Positions 16,601-26,000 of a stretch of 64,000 nt of DNA are shown in pieces. How positions within the stretch are numbered: the first letter of the stretch is position 1; each line of letters begins with the position of its first letter. The stretch spans positions 62,001-126,000 of the forward strand of contig NZ_FOFV01000027.1 in NCBI RefSeq assembly GCF_900111005.1, read 5' to 3'. A program made the translations under genes and the position numbers. Below the pieces are notes generated by a model that saw only the letters and a program-made list of their open reading frames with translations, was not told the DNA's origin and searched no databases. Origin of the DNA: Lentzea albida (GTDB lineage: Bacteria > Actinomycetota > Actinomycetes > Mycobacteriales > Pseudonocardiaceae).

Positions 16601-16852
16601 GCTGCTCCTCCAAGCCTTCGGGTGATCGCAAGTTACCGAGACGTGCAGCTCGGCGCAGTGGGTCGAACAACCGACATGCAAGCGGCGGCAGACCGCCGGC
16701 GACCGGCTCGCCGAACCCCACAGGTTCTCCCGCGGGTCGTCAAGGTGCCGGTCAGCGGCCGGTCGCGGACCTGTCACACCGCCGCTGTGCACGCGACGCT
16801 CCTGAGCGGGTGGTGCGCAACGACGGTGCCGCCCGGACGAGGAGGGGGAATG

Positions 16853-18193
16853 ATGAGACGACTGACCACGATCATCGTCACCGCCGCGGTGGTGGCAGCG
16901 GGACTGCTGGGAGGTGGCGGCACCGCGGCCGCCGAGCCGGACGTCGGGGTCCAGGCGACGTGCCTGGACAACGGCAACGATCTCGTGCCGTCCCGCAGCG
17001 AGGTGCTGCGCCGGGCGCGGTCGTGGCTGGCCCGCGTCGACACCACTGCCGACCCGATCAACTATTACGGCGACTTCGTGCCGTACTCGCAGTCTTCCTG
17101 CCACAACAACAGTTACGGCTCGTACCGGCAGGACTGTTCCGGGTTCCTGGCCATGGCCTGGGGGATGGGTGGCCTGGGGAACGCCTGGTACACGGGCAAC
17201 CTGCGGCCGGCGCACTCCAGCGGGCGGACCGTCTCGATCGCCCAGTCGCAGCTCGCGCCAGGTGACGCGCTGCTGCTGCACATCGCGGACAGCGACCCCA
17301 ACAACGACCACGCCGCCCTGTTCGTGGCGTGGGTCTCCGGCGGCGCGCTGGTGTACGAGCAGACCGGGGCGGTCGACCGGACCCGGGCGGCCGTCTGGTC
17401 TCAGTCCAAGGTCAACTCCTACTCCCCGATCCGCTACGCGAAGCTCGCGAACGACGTCGTGTCCGGCCAGCTGGGCCGGTTGAACCTCGTCGGCGACGAC
17501 GGGGCACTGAGCTGGTACCGGCACACCGGCTGGTCCTCGGGCACGCCGAGCTGGGAGTCCTCGTTCACCGCGGGCACCGGGTTCCAGTACTTCGACAAGC
17601 TCGTCGCCGCGGACCGGACCCTGTTCGGTGTCCGCCCGAACGGCGACATGCAGTGGTACCGCTACGACACAGACCAGGGGTTCGCCGCGGCCAGCGGCGC
17701 GCTGATCGGCAACGGGTGGAACACCTTCAAGTTCGTCGTCTCCGCCGGCGCGGGGGTCATCTACGGCGTCTCGTGGACCGGCGCGCTGCACTGGTACCGG
17801 TATCGCGGAACGCCTGGTTCCGGCGGTTCCTGGGCACCGAACTCCGGCAAGGTCATCGGGTCGGGCTGGCACACGTTCCGCTCGATCACCGCGGCCAACG
17901 GGGTGCTCTACGCCATCGGACACGACGGATCGCTGCGGTGGTACCGGTATCTCACGCCGGACGACGGGTCGGGCGCCGGGTGGGCCGGAAACAGCGGGGC
18001 GGGCATCGGGTCCGGCTGGGTCGAGGGGGTCTGCAACTACCAGACCGTTCTCGCGGCCGGTGACGGCCGGATCTACGCCGCCGACCAGGCAGGAGTCCTC
18101 CGCTGGTGGCACCACACCGATCCGGTGAACGGCTCGGCCAGTTGGGCACCCGTCGCACCATGTGGCAACACGGTCGGCTCCGGCTGGCTGTGA
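16853..18193 (+). CDS. Secreted NlpC/P60-like protein with tachylectin-type repeat domain
   Basis: About 446 residues. A Sec signal peptide (RRLTTIIVTAAVVAAGLL, cleavage after TAAA) is followed by an N-terminal domain with SYRQDCSGFLAMAW and NNDHAALFVAW, the Cys and His arrangement of NlpC/P60-like papain-fold hydrolases. The C-terminal half is a tachylectin-like propeller with recurring G-x-L-x-WYR(H/Y) units (GALSWYRHTGW, GDMQWYRYDT, GALHWYRYRG, GSLRWYRYLT, GVLRWWHHTD). GGAGG lies seven bases before ATG 16853; an ATG three bases earlier is also possible. It is probably a cell-wall or carbohydrate-binding exoprotein. No link to the neighbouring clusters is evident. Confidence 0.78.
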   Translation: MRRLTTIIVTAAVVAAGLLGGGGTAAAEPDVGVQATCLDNGNDLVPSRSEVLRRARSWLARVDTTADPINYYGDFVPYSQSSCHNNSYGSYRQDCSGFLAMAWGMGGLGNAWYTGNLRPAHSSGRTVSIAQSQLAPGDALLLHIADSDPNNDHAALFVAWVSGGALVYEQTGAVDRTRAAVWSQSKVNSYSPIRYAKLANDVVSGQLGRLNLVGDDGALSWYRHTGWSSGTPSWESSFTAGTGFQYFDKLVAADRTLFGVRPNGDMQWYRYDTDQGFAAASGALIGNGWNTFKFVVSAGAGVIYGVSWTGALHWYRYRGTPGSGGSWAPNSGKVIGSGWHTFRSITAANGVLYAIGHDGSLRWYRYLTPDDGSGAGWAGNSGAGIGSGWVEGVCNYQTVLAAGDGRIYAADQAGVLRWWHHTDPVNGSASWAPVAPCGNTVGSGWL

Positions 18194-18226
18194 GGTAGGA
18201 CGGAGGTCTGCGAGGGGGGACCTCCT

Positions 18227-18264
18227 GAGCGGTGGAGCGGGTCGACCGGCTCGCTCTACCGCTC
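18227..18264. terminator. Hairpin between convergent genes
   Basis: GAGCGGTGGAGC (18227-18238) pairs with GCTCTACCGCTC (18253-18264), 11 of 12 Watson-Crick pairs plus one G-T. It overlaps the stop of the XRE/NB-ARC gene and follows the tachylectin gene, so it is likely a bidirectional terminator. A second small GGAGGTC/GACCTCC hairpin lies just upstream, within about 18202-18225. Confidence 0.5.
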
Positions 18265-20766
18265 GACCAGCACGTCCGGATCGCAGTGGCAGCCCCACGA
18301 ACGGCGCCAGGTGTCGAGCTCTCCCGCTTCCCTTGTGCGGTGGGCGCGGAAGATGGTCATGGCCTCCGCCCAGTGCTGGTGGGCCCGGGTGCAGTCCGAT
18401 GCGACGGCATGTGCCGCCCCGATGTCCCGGAGGGTGCGGGCCTGCCAGAGGCGGAGGTGGAGGTGACGCCAGATCGTCATGGCCTGGGCCAGCCAGTGCA
18501 GGGCGGACTCGGCGTCGCCTTCCGCCAGGTGCAGTTCGCCGATCGTGCGGAGCACGAGCGCGACTCCGAGGCGGTCCTGGTGTTCTCGGCACACGCGAAG
18601 GCTGTTCAGCAGCACCGGTCTCGCCCGGTCGGTCGCGCCGCGGCGGATCCAGACCTTCGCCAGTGCCTGCGAGGTGTAGCACCGCAGGTGCCGGTCGCCG
18701 GTCGTCTCGATGATCCGGTGTGCTCGTTCGCAGAACTGTTCGGCCGGCTCGTGTTCGTCGCGGGCCCGGTGGATCAAGCCGATGCCCCGGATCGCGATCG
18801 CCTCGCCGCGGTGGTGTCCGATGCGGCGGTACTGGCGTGCCGCTTCTTCCAGGTGGTGTGCCGCCAGTTCGTCGTGGCCCAGTTCCCGGTGTGCGTGGCC
18901 GATTCCGTAGAGCGCGTGCGCGACGCCGTGCCAGTCGCCCAGTGCGGACAAGGCTTCCCGGGCTCGTTCGTGGTACAGCAGGGCCAGGTCGTGTTCGCCC
19001 AGCTCGCGGTGGGCCGTGCCGATGCCGTTGGTCGCGACCGCTTCGCCGTGCGGGTTCCCGCCCGCGCGGAAGCGGTCGATGGCCAGCTGGAAGTGGTGCT
19101 TCGCTTCGGCGAAGCGGTCTTCGGTGTACCGGAGCTGACCGAGGCCGCATTCCAGCGCGGCCCGTCCCGAGTCGTTGCCGGCCGCGTCCGCGGCGGCGCA
19201 GGCCGCGGCGTGGGTGCGGTCCCAGCCGTCGAACCGGTTGTAGGTGCCGAAAACGGCGAACACCAGGGCCTCCGCCAGTGCGCACGCGAGCCGGTCCAGT
19301 CCGAGCGCGCTCGCCCGCTCGACCATCGCGACCAGCATCGGTTCCTCGTCGAGCAGTTCGGGCCCGTAGCCTCCGTCGACCGCGAGCCAGCTCGGGTCCA
19401 GGTCCGGCTGGTACAGGCGGCGCACGGCCACCGGCAGGTGCTCGGCCACCGCCTCGACCGCCCGCAGCGCCTGGGTGATCGCGCGCGCCACGGCCGTCGT
19501 GCGGTCCTCGGCGCTCTCCTCCGCCTCCGCGCACTCCCTGGCGTAGATCCGGACGAGGTCGTGCATGCGGTACCGGATCCGGCCGCCCGTCTTCGAGATG
19601 TACTCGACCAGCCGTGCGTCGGCGAGCCGGTCGAGGACGTCCTCCGCCGCGGCGACGGGCACGGCGAGCAGCGCGGCGGCGGTCGACGCCGCGAAGTCGG
19701 ACGGGTCGAGGAAACCGAGCAGCCGGAAAGCCCGTTTGCCCGTCTCGTCGAGTCCGTGGTAGCTGACCGCCAGCGACGAGCGCACGCCGAACTCGCCGAG
19801 CCGGAGCTCGTCCAGCCTGCGCCGCTCGTCACGCATCCGGCCCACCAGCGTCGCGACCGGCCACTGTGGACGGTTGGCCAGCCGCGCGCCCGCGATCCGC
19901 ACCGCCAGCGGAACCCGGTCGCACAGCCGCACGAGGGTTTCCGCGGCACCCGGATCCTGGCTGAGCCGGGTGTCGCCGATGATGTGCCGGAGCAACCCCA
20001 GGGCGTGCGACTCGCTCATCGCCTGGACGTCGAGCGTGATCACCCCTGGCAGACCGGCGACCGGCGCACGGCTGGTGATGATCACCCCGCAGCCGGGGTG
20101 GCCCGGCAGGAGCGGCGCCACCTGCTCGAGGCCGCCCGCGTCGTCGAGCACGACCAGGACGCGCCGGGCGGCGAGGGTCAGCCGGTACCGCTCGACCTTC
20201 TCGTCGAGGCTGCGCGCCGACGCGGCGGCCGACTCGTTGAGCGCGTGCAGCAACCGCCCGAGCGCCTCGTCGGGAGGCACCGGGTTCGCTTGTGTCCCGC
20301 GGAGGTTGATGAACATGCCACCGTCGGGGTAGATCCGGCGCAGGCGGTGGGCGACGTGCACCGCGACCGTCGTCTTGCCCATCCCGGCCGCGCCGGCCAG
20401 CGCGACCACCGGAACCGCGGTGCCGGCCGCCTGCCGCTCGGCCAGCCGCGCCTCCATGACCGCGATCTGCTCGTCCATCCCGGTGAAGTCGGCCGTGTCC
20501 GACGGCAGGGAGAAGACCGGCGGCGGCCGCCGCGCCACCACGTCGGCGTCGTCCTCGGCGAGCGCGGACTCGACGAAGGCGTCGCGGTCCTCGCCCGTCA
20601 GGTTCAGCCCGTCCGCCAGCAGCCGCACGGTGTCGTGGCGGGGACGGCGGATGAGACCGTTCTCGAGCTTTCGGATGGTGCGCACGCCCAGACCGGACCG
20701 CTCGGCAAGCGCCTCCTGGGTGAGACCGGCACGCCGACGCCGAGCACGCAAGACCGAACCGAACAC
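18256..20766 (-). CDS. XRE-HTH / NB-ARC / TPR transcriptional regulator
   Basis: An 836-residue protein. The N-terminal Cro/CI-type HTH (RAGLTQEALAERSGLGVRTI...KLENG) spans roughly 10-70. An NB-ARC ATPase follows, with P-loop GAAGMGKTT near 126-134 and VLVVLDDAGG. Tetratricopeptide repeats fill the C-terminal half (HRELGEHDLALLYHERARE, HRELGHDELAAHHLEEAAR). The GTG at 20766 has AGGAGG upstream. Such STAND-type regulators are common in actinomycetes near antibiotic genes. Nothing fixes its target here; the SdpAB-like operon and the secreted protein are its nearest neighbours. Confidence 0.85.
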   Translation of the reverse strand: MFGSVLRARRRRAGLTQEALAERSGLGVRTIRKLENGLIRRPRHDTVRLLADGLNLTGEDRDAFVESALAEDDADVVARRPPPVFSLPSDTADFTGMDEQIAVMEARLAERQAAGTAVPVVALAGAAGMGKTTVAVHVAHRLRRIYPDGGMFINLRGTQANPVPPDEALGRLLHALNESAAASARSLDEKVERYRLTLAARRVLVVLDDAGGLEQVAPLLPGHPGCGVIITSRAPVAGLPGVITLDVQAMSESHALGLLRHIIGDTRLSQDPGAAETLVRLCDRVPLAVRIAGARLANRPQWPVATLVGRMRDERRRLDELRLGEFGVRSSLAVSYHGLDETGKRAFRLLGFLDPSDFAASTAAALLAVPVAAAEDVLDRLADARLVEYISKTGGRIRYRMHDLVRIYARECAEAEESAEDRTTAVARAITQALRAVEAVAEHLPVAVRRLYQPDLDPSWLAVDGGYGPELLDEEPMLVAMVERASALGLDRLACALAEALVFAVFGTYNRFDGWDRTHAAACAAADAAGNDSGRAALECGLGQLRYTEDRFAEAKHHFQLAIDRFRAGGNPHGEAVATNGIGTAHRELGEHDLALLYHERAREALSALGDWHGVAHALYGIGHAHRELGHDELAAHHLEEAARQYRRIGHHRGEAIAIRGIGLIHRARDEHEPAEQFCERAHRIIETTGDRHLRCYTSQALAKVWIRRGATDRARPVLLNSLRVCREHQDRLGVALVLRTIGELHLAEGDAESALHWLAQAMTIWRHLHLRLWQARTLRDIGAAHAVASDCTRAHQHWAEAMTIFRAHRTREAGELDTWRRSWGCHCDPDVLVER

Positions 20767-21170
20767 CCGCCCCTCCTGGCTACCTCGGCTCCCGGGAGAG
20801 CCTACCGTCGGCGTGCTCCCAACTCAGCAAGGTTCGGGAACGTCAGGTTTCCGCATGGCCGAGCAAGAGACTTGCGCCCACGCCCCCAGTTCGCTCGTCG
20901 ATGTCGTTGGTGTGTACGTCGTCGGCGACCATGCGGGCGGATCGTTCAGCGGGCGCAGGGCCAACTCAAAGGCCAACTCGTAGGTCTCCTCCCGTCCGCA
21001 TCGCGCGGCCGCATTGGTACTCCTCGTCGAGGTCGTGCACACCGATCTGATCGACGACCAGCTTCCGGGTGATCTCGGTCTGCTGCCGGAACGGTTCAGC
21101 TCGGTGGCAACGGATCCGGCGCGTTCCGGCAGTCAGGTCGCCACCCCCTGCAACACCGGAGCGCGTCGCC
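20767..21170. other. 404-bp stretch without a convincing gene
   Basis: This lies between the XRE/NB-ARC start and the SdpB-like stop. A minus-strand frame around 20995-21105 reads ITRKLVVDQIGVHDLDEEYQ, which looks protein-like, but it has no start and is soon interrupted. It could be a decayed remnant. I cannot assign it. Confidence 0.35.
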
Positions 21171-22034
21171 CTACGGCACGGGCGCGCTGACGGGCTGCTC
21201 CGTCCGGCCGCTGCTCGCGGCGGCCACGAAGCCGATCATCACCAGGCCGAAGCTCACCAGGCCGAGCGCCAGCACGATCCCGCCGTGCAGCACGACGGCG
21301 AACGCCAGGGCGGCGCGGCGCGACCGGGAATTCCCGAGCACGCAAATCACGATCGCCGATTCGAGCAGGATCGTCCCCCACGTGATCGCGGGGGACAGGA
21401 GTGCCGAATCCGCGAACGGCACGAGCAGCGAACCGGTTCCGAAATACGCGTCCTGCATCACATGGTGCATCGCGCTGCCGTCGCGCCATTCCGGTTCCCG
21501 GAGTTTGATCCAGACCGCCTGGCCGTAGACGAGCACGACTTGCACTCGAACGGCCCAATGGGCGATCCAGGACGCGCCGCTCCACCACGCCGGTAATGGC
21601 GTGTCCGGACGTGTCCAGTGCCAGACGCGATCGTCGGCGAGGCACAGCGGGATCAACAGAAGGGTGACGATTCGGGCCACGTTCTCGCCGCCGTTGGGCA
21701 CGTGCATCGCGGCGGCGAGACTGAAGGTCGCGTACCACTGCGGAATGCACGTCCAGCGCGGTCGGTAACCCGAGGCCGCGAGCACGAGTGCGGCGATCGT
21801 GAGCAGTCGGACAACGGTCTGCGCGACCGGAGAAGTGTCCGCGCACCAGAGCGAAAGGGCGCGCAGACCGTCGCATCGGGGGCCGATCGGTCCATTCGGC
21901 ACGGCAGGGAACAAGTCGGTGTCCGAGGTGAACACGAGTGCGGACAGTTCCGCGATCGCGACCAGCGACCGGGCGACGCCGAGGGCTCGCGTACGGGGTT
22001 CGAACGCGAGCGCGCGGGCTACCGCGGTGCGCAC
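21171..22034 (-). CDS. SdpB-like HTTM membrane protein
   Basis: A 287-residue multi-span membrane protein resembling the SdpB/HTTM (vitamin K-dependent carboxylase-like) family. It has about six hydrophobic segments, including LLTIAALVLAAS, ATFSLAAAMHV...TLLLIPLCLA and AALAFAVVLHGGIVLALGL. Conserved-looking elements are QWYATFSLAAAMHVPNGGE and VLVYGQAVWIKLREPEWRDG. In Bacillus subtilis SdpB acts with SdpA to mature the SdpC-derived toxin. The GTG at 22034 overlaps the SdpA-like gene by 16 bp, so the two are coupled. The substrate is probably the small secreted peptide encoded first in this operon. Confidence 0.72.
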   Translation of the reverse strand: MRTAVARALAFEPRTRALGVARSLVAIAELSALVFTSDTDLFPAVPNGPIGPRCDGLRALSLWCADTSPVAQTVVRLLTIAALVLAASGYRPRWTCIPQWYATFSLAAAMHVPNGGENVARIVTLLLIPLCLADDRVWHWTRPDTPLPAWWSGASWIAHWAVRVQVVLVYGQAVWIKLREPEWRDGSAMHHVMQDAYFGTGSLLVPFADSALLSPAITWGTILLESAIVICVLGNSRSRRAALAFAVVLHGGIVLALGLVSFGLVMIGFVAAASSGRTEQPVSAPVP

Positions 22035-22579
22035 GTGAGTTCCACGGGGACGACTCGGACGACGTGCCGGGTCGTGCCCTCCCGGCTGGGCCTCTCGACG
22101 GCGAAGACGGTGGGTCCGCACGCGGTCGGATCGGTGAAGTAGCTGGTCAAGGGCACCGCGAGAGTGGTGGAGACGACGGCGGCGCAGTCGGCGACCGCCG
22201 GTCCGGCGCAGTCCCGCCAGCGGTCCTCCGGCAGCTCCCGTGCCAGGGCCAGCAGCCGGACCAGGTCCGCGTAGGCGCCGCGGTCGAGGCCGCCCAGGTA
22301 GTCCCGGTCACCCGCGGTCCGGGTGATCGGGACGAACGTGCCGGCGGCTTTGTCGTGGCGGTACACCACGGTGAACTCGCGCCCCGCCGCATTGGTGAAG
22401 AGCTGCATTCCGACGGGCCAGAACAGCCGGAACGCGTCCCGCTGGGCGCTGATTCCCGGTCCGACGACGTCGGCGGGCAACTGGGCGGCAGTGGTCGCGA
22501 GCAGAATCACGCCGAGTGCGGCGCCGGTGAAGGCCATGCCTTTCGCGGCACGGGCCTGGGTGTCCATTTCGGTGGACAT
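22019..22579 (-). CDS. SdpA-like antimicrobial-peptide maturation protein
   Basis: A 186-residue protein with an N-terminal membrane anchor (MAFTGAALGVILLATTAAQL) and a soluble domain. Segments such as FRLFWPVGMQLFTNAAG resemble SdpA-family proteins, which work with SdpB in SDP-type toxin production. The domain carries Cys in WRDCAGPAVADC, DPTACG and ELTCAPR near the end. ATG 22579 (or 22567) begins about 22 bp after the upstream peptide gene's stop and the 3' end overlaps SdpB-like, giving a three-gene operon. The assignment rests on family resemblance plus the adjacent SdpB-like gene. Confidence 0.65.
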   Translation of the reverse strand: MSTEMDTQARAAKGMAFTGAALGVILLATTAAQLPADVVGPGISAQRDAFRLFWPVGMQLFTNAAGREFTVVYRHDKAAGTFVPITRTAGDRDYLGGLDRGAYADLVRLLALARELPEDRWRDCAGPAVADCAAVVSTTLAVPLTSYFTDPTACGPTVFAVERPSREGTTRHVVRVVPVELTCAPR

Positions 22580-22601
22580 CGGACCGGAAAACCCGGTCGG
22601 T

Positions 22602-22751
22602 TCAGCACTCGCCCGTCGTGCACGGCCCGATGATGAGTGCCGTCTGGTTGCCGGAATCGACAGGTGTCGTGTCCGCAGCAGAACTGGCAATGGTGATCGC
22701 GGCCAGTGCCGCAGCCGCCAATAGCGCGCCGAAGAAACCCGCGGTTCTCAT
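22602..22751 (-). CDS. 49-aa secreted peptide, candidate SDP-like toxin precursor
   Basis: ATG 22751 has GGGAGGGG eight bases upstream. The product has a signal peptide (MRTAGFFGALLAAAALAAIT) with a likely cut near IASSAA, leaving roughly 23 residues that begin DTTPVDSGNQ and end TALIIGPCTTGEC. The two Cys residues, four apart at the very C-terminus, could form a small disulfide ring. It is the first gene of the operon with SdpA- and SdpB-like proteins, the position where a substrate is expected. It is much shorter than B. subtilis SdpC (about 200 residues) and shares no clear sequence with it. The toxin role is inferred from context only. Confidence 0.55.
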   Translation of the reverse strand: MRTAGFFGALLAAAALAAITIASSAADTTPVDSGNQTALIIGPCTTGEC

Positions 22752-22773
22752 TTCTTGATCCCCTCCCGGATGC

Positions 22774-22797
22774 GATGAGGAACCTCCCTTCCTCATC
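22774..22797. promoter_or_regulatory. Perfect 9-bp inverted repeat in the leader of the peptide operon
   Basis: GATGAGGAA (22774-22782) and TTCCTCATC (22789-22797) are separated by six bases. The repeat lies between the predicted promoter and the ribosome site of the 49-aa peptide gene. It could be an operator just past the transcription start or an RNA hairpin controlling the operon. Confidence 0.55.
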
Positions 22798-22809
22798 ACT
22801 GCGGAGGGG

Positions 22810-22838
22810 AATATGACAGCGTTTGTCCACTTCGTCAA
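22810..22838 (-). promoter_or_regulatory. Putative promoter of the peptide/SdpA/SdpB-like operon
   Basis: On the minus strand TTGACG (22838-22833) and CATATT (22815-22810) are separated by 17 bp, close to the consensus for the main sigma factor. Transcription would start near 22802, about 50 bases before the peptide ATG. Confidence 0.5.
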
Positions 22839-23030
22839 CTGGTAACCGGGCGTGTGCGAGCGGCTCCGCAGCGTGATTCCAGGCGAGGCTGAATCGGTAC
22901 AGAGAATCCGGGGTATCTTTCCGCCTCTTGTCCACTCTTAAAGGTGATATCTCCTGTATTCGCCGCGGTGCCACCGATGTCCGCCGACGGCCGACACTGG
23001 CGTACTCCGAGACGGAAAGCGTGCGGCTGA

Positions 23031-26000
23031 ATGGATTATCGGATTCTGGGTCCGCTGGAGCTGCGGTCCGGTGGGCGCCCCGTCGCGCTCGGCGGGGAGC
23101 GGCAGCGCAAGCTGCTCGCGCTCCTGCTGCTCGGCACCGGCACCGTCGTGTCCTTCGACCGGCTCATCGACGAGCTGTGGGAGGACCCGCCCCAGACCGC
23201 CCGCCGCCAGGTCTGCAACGCGGCGGCCGCGGTGCGTCGCGTCGTCACGCGGGGCGGTGGCCACCTGACGACCACCACCCACGGCTACCGTCTCGACCTG
23301 CCGGAGGGCAGCCTCGACGCGGACCTGTTCCGCGCCCGGATCCGCGAGGCGGACGTCCTCGCCGGGAGGGGAGAACCGGCGCAGGCCGTGGCGTTGCTGC
23401 AGAGCGCGCTCGACCTGTGGCGGGGACCGGTGCTGACCGGGCTCACGTCCCCGTCGATCGACGCGGAGGCCGAGGCGCTGCGGGAGCGGCGGCTGCAGGC
23501 GGTGGAGCGGCTCGCCGAGCTGCGGCTGGAGCTGGGGGAGGTGACCTCGCTGCTGGGAGAGCTGATGGGCCAGGTCGCCGAGCACCCGTTGCGGGAGTCG
23601 CTGCGCGCCACGCTGATGCGGGCACTGGACCGGGCCGGGCGCCGCGGTGACGCGCTGACCGTGTTCGAGCAGGGTCGCCGGGTGCTGGCCGACGAGCTGG
23701 GTGCCGACCCGGGGCCCGAGCTGACCGGCCTGCACGCCGAGTTCCTGCGCGCGCGACCGGTCCTGGTGGCGGAACCCCGCCGGTCGCCGCTCCCGTTCGA
23801 CATCCCCGACTTCACGGGCCGCGAGTCCGAAGTGGACGCACTGGTCGAGGCGGTCGGCGACCGGGGGCCCGCCATCGTCACCATCGAGGGCATGGGCGGC
23901 ATCGGCAAGACCGCGCTGGCCGTGCACGTGGCGAACCGGCTGGAGGACCGCTTTCCCGACGGGCGCTGCTACGTCGACCTGCGCGGCTTCACCGCGGACA
24001 CCGAGCCGCTGGCCGCGGGCGCCGCGCTCGAACTGCTGCTGCGCCAGATCGGCGTGCCGCCGGAGCGCATCCCGGTGGACCCGGCCGCGCGCCGCGACCT
24101 GTGGCTGACCGAGGTGTCCGGCCGCCGCCTGCTGGTGGTGCTCGACAACGCCGCCGACGCGGGCCAGGTCCGGCCGCTGCTGCTCGGCGCGTCCCGCTCC
24201 GTCGTGCTGGTGGTGAGCCGGTGCCACCTGATGTCGATCGAGGGTGCCGTCCCGGTGTCGCTCGACGTGCTGCCCGCGGCCGACGGGGCGGCGTTGTTCA
24301 GCCGGATCGCGGGCCAGGAACGGGCGGACGCCGAACCCGAGGCGGTCGCGGACGTGATCTCGTTGTGCGGCGGGCTCCCGCTGGCGATCCGGATCGCGGC
24401 CTCGCGCTTCCGCCGGCGGCCGTGGAGCATCGCCCACCTCGCCGAGCAGCTGCGGGACCGGCAGCGCCGGGCGCGGGCGTTCACCGCGAACGACGTCAGC
24501 GTGGCGGGCGTGCTCGCACTGTCGTACCAGCACCTCCCGGCCGACCGGCAGGAGCTGTTCCGGTTGCTGGCGCTCGTGCCCGGCACCGACTTCGACGCCC
24601 ACGCCGCCGCCGCGCTCGCCGGGGTGCCTGTCTGGGACGCGCAGGACGTGCTGGAGGAGCTCGTCGAGTGCAACCTGCTGATGCAGCGCAGGTCCGACCG
24701 CTACTGCCTGCACGACCTCGTCCGCGACTGCGCCCTCGACCTCGCCGACCGCGCCGGCGCACCGTCCGAACTGGACACCGCGCGGCACCGGTTGTTCGAC
24801 TACTACCTGCACCTCGCCGACGTGCGCGGCCGGCGCTCCCTGCCGGGACGGCGCGGCTTCGAGCCGGACCTCACGTGGCGACCGGAACTGCCCGCCTCCG
24901 AGTCCGAAGAGGACGACGTGCGCCAGCTCCGCGCCGAGTACAAGAACATGGTGGCGGTGGCCGGGTACGCGAGCGCACACGGCTGGCACGTGCACGCGTG
25001 GCAGCTGCCGTGCCTGCTGATGCCCTACCTGACCCGCGTGGGACTGCGGTCCGGCGTGCTGGAGTTGTCCCGCAACGCGTTGAAGGCCGCGCAGGCGCTC
25101 GGCGACCGGTGTGGCGAGTCGATGGCGCTGACGAACATGGCGTTCGCGTTGCGGGAGGAGGGCCGCCACGGCGAGGTGCTCGACTTCCTCGGCCGGGCGA
25201 TCGCGATCAGCCGCGAGCTGGGCGACCTGCCCGCGGTCGTGGGAGGTCTGCGCGACCTGGGTGCCGCACAGGTGCAGGCGGGCATGCTGACCGACGCCGC
25301 CGGCAGCTTCGCGGAGGCCGTCGAGCTCGCGCGGTCCGTCGGCGACCAGCGGGCGGAGGTCAACTCGACCATCGACCTCGGGTTCGTCGACTGCAACCTC
25401 GGTCGCCACGCCGAGGCCGACGCCCGGTTCCGCGCCGCACTGGCGATGCACCAGCGCGGCGGGTACACCGGTGGCGAGGTCGTGGTGCTCATCAACCTCG
25501 GCTGGCTCGCCCAGCTGCGCGGCCGCGACGGTGAGGCGGCCACCGCGCTCGAACGCGCCGTGCGGCTCAGCCGGGAGATCGGCATGAGCCGGGGCGAGTG
25601 CATCTCGTTGGCCTGGCTGGGGGTCACCTACCGCAGGCAGGGCCGGATCGCGGACGCGTTCACCGCCGGCCGGGAGGCCCTGGACTCGGCGCGGCGGATG
25701 GACCTGCGCGAGCCCGAGGGCGACGCGCTGAACGGGCTCGGCGAGACCTGCCTGGCCGCCGGTCGGCTGCGCGAGGCCGAGGCCATGTTCCGCGAGGCCG
25801 AGGAACTGGCGATGGCGGGCGTGCTGCCGATGGTGCGGGCACGGGCGCACGAGGGTCTCGCCCACGTGGCGGCCCGGCGCAGCGAGCACGAGTGGGCGCG
25901 CACGCACTGGGAACGGGCCGTCGAACTCTACCCGGACGGCGCGGTGGACGCGGACAACGCCCGCGCGCACCTGGCCGGCACCGGCACGGGCTGCATGCGG

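Noticed and set aside
20824..21042. 72-codon minus-strand frame after the XRE regulator
   Set aside because: Thr/Ser-rich composition, no ribosome site and no motif; the protein-like piece nearby is in a different, interrupted frame.
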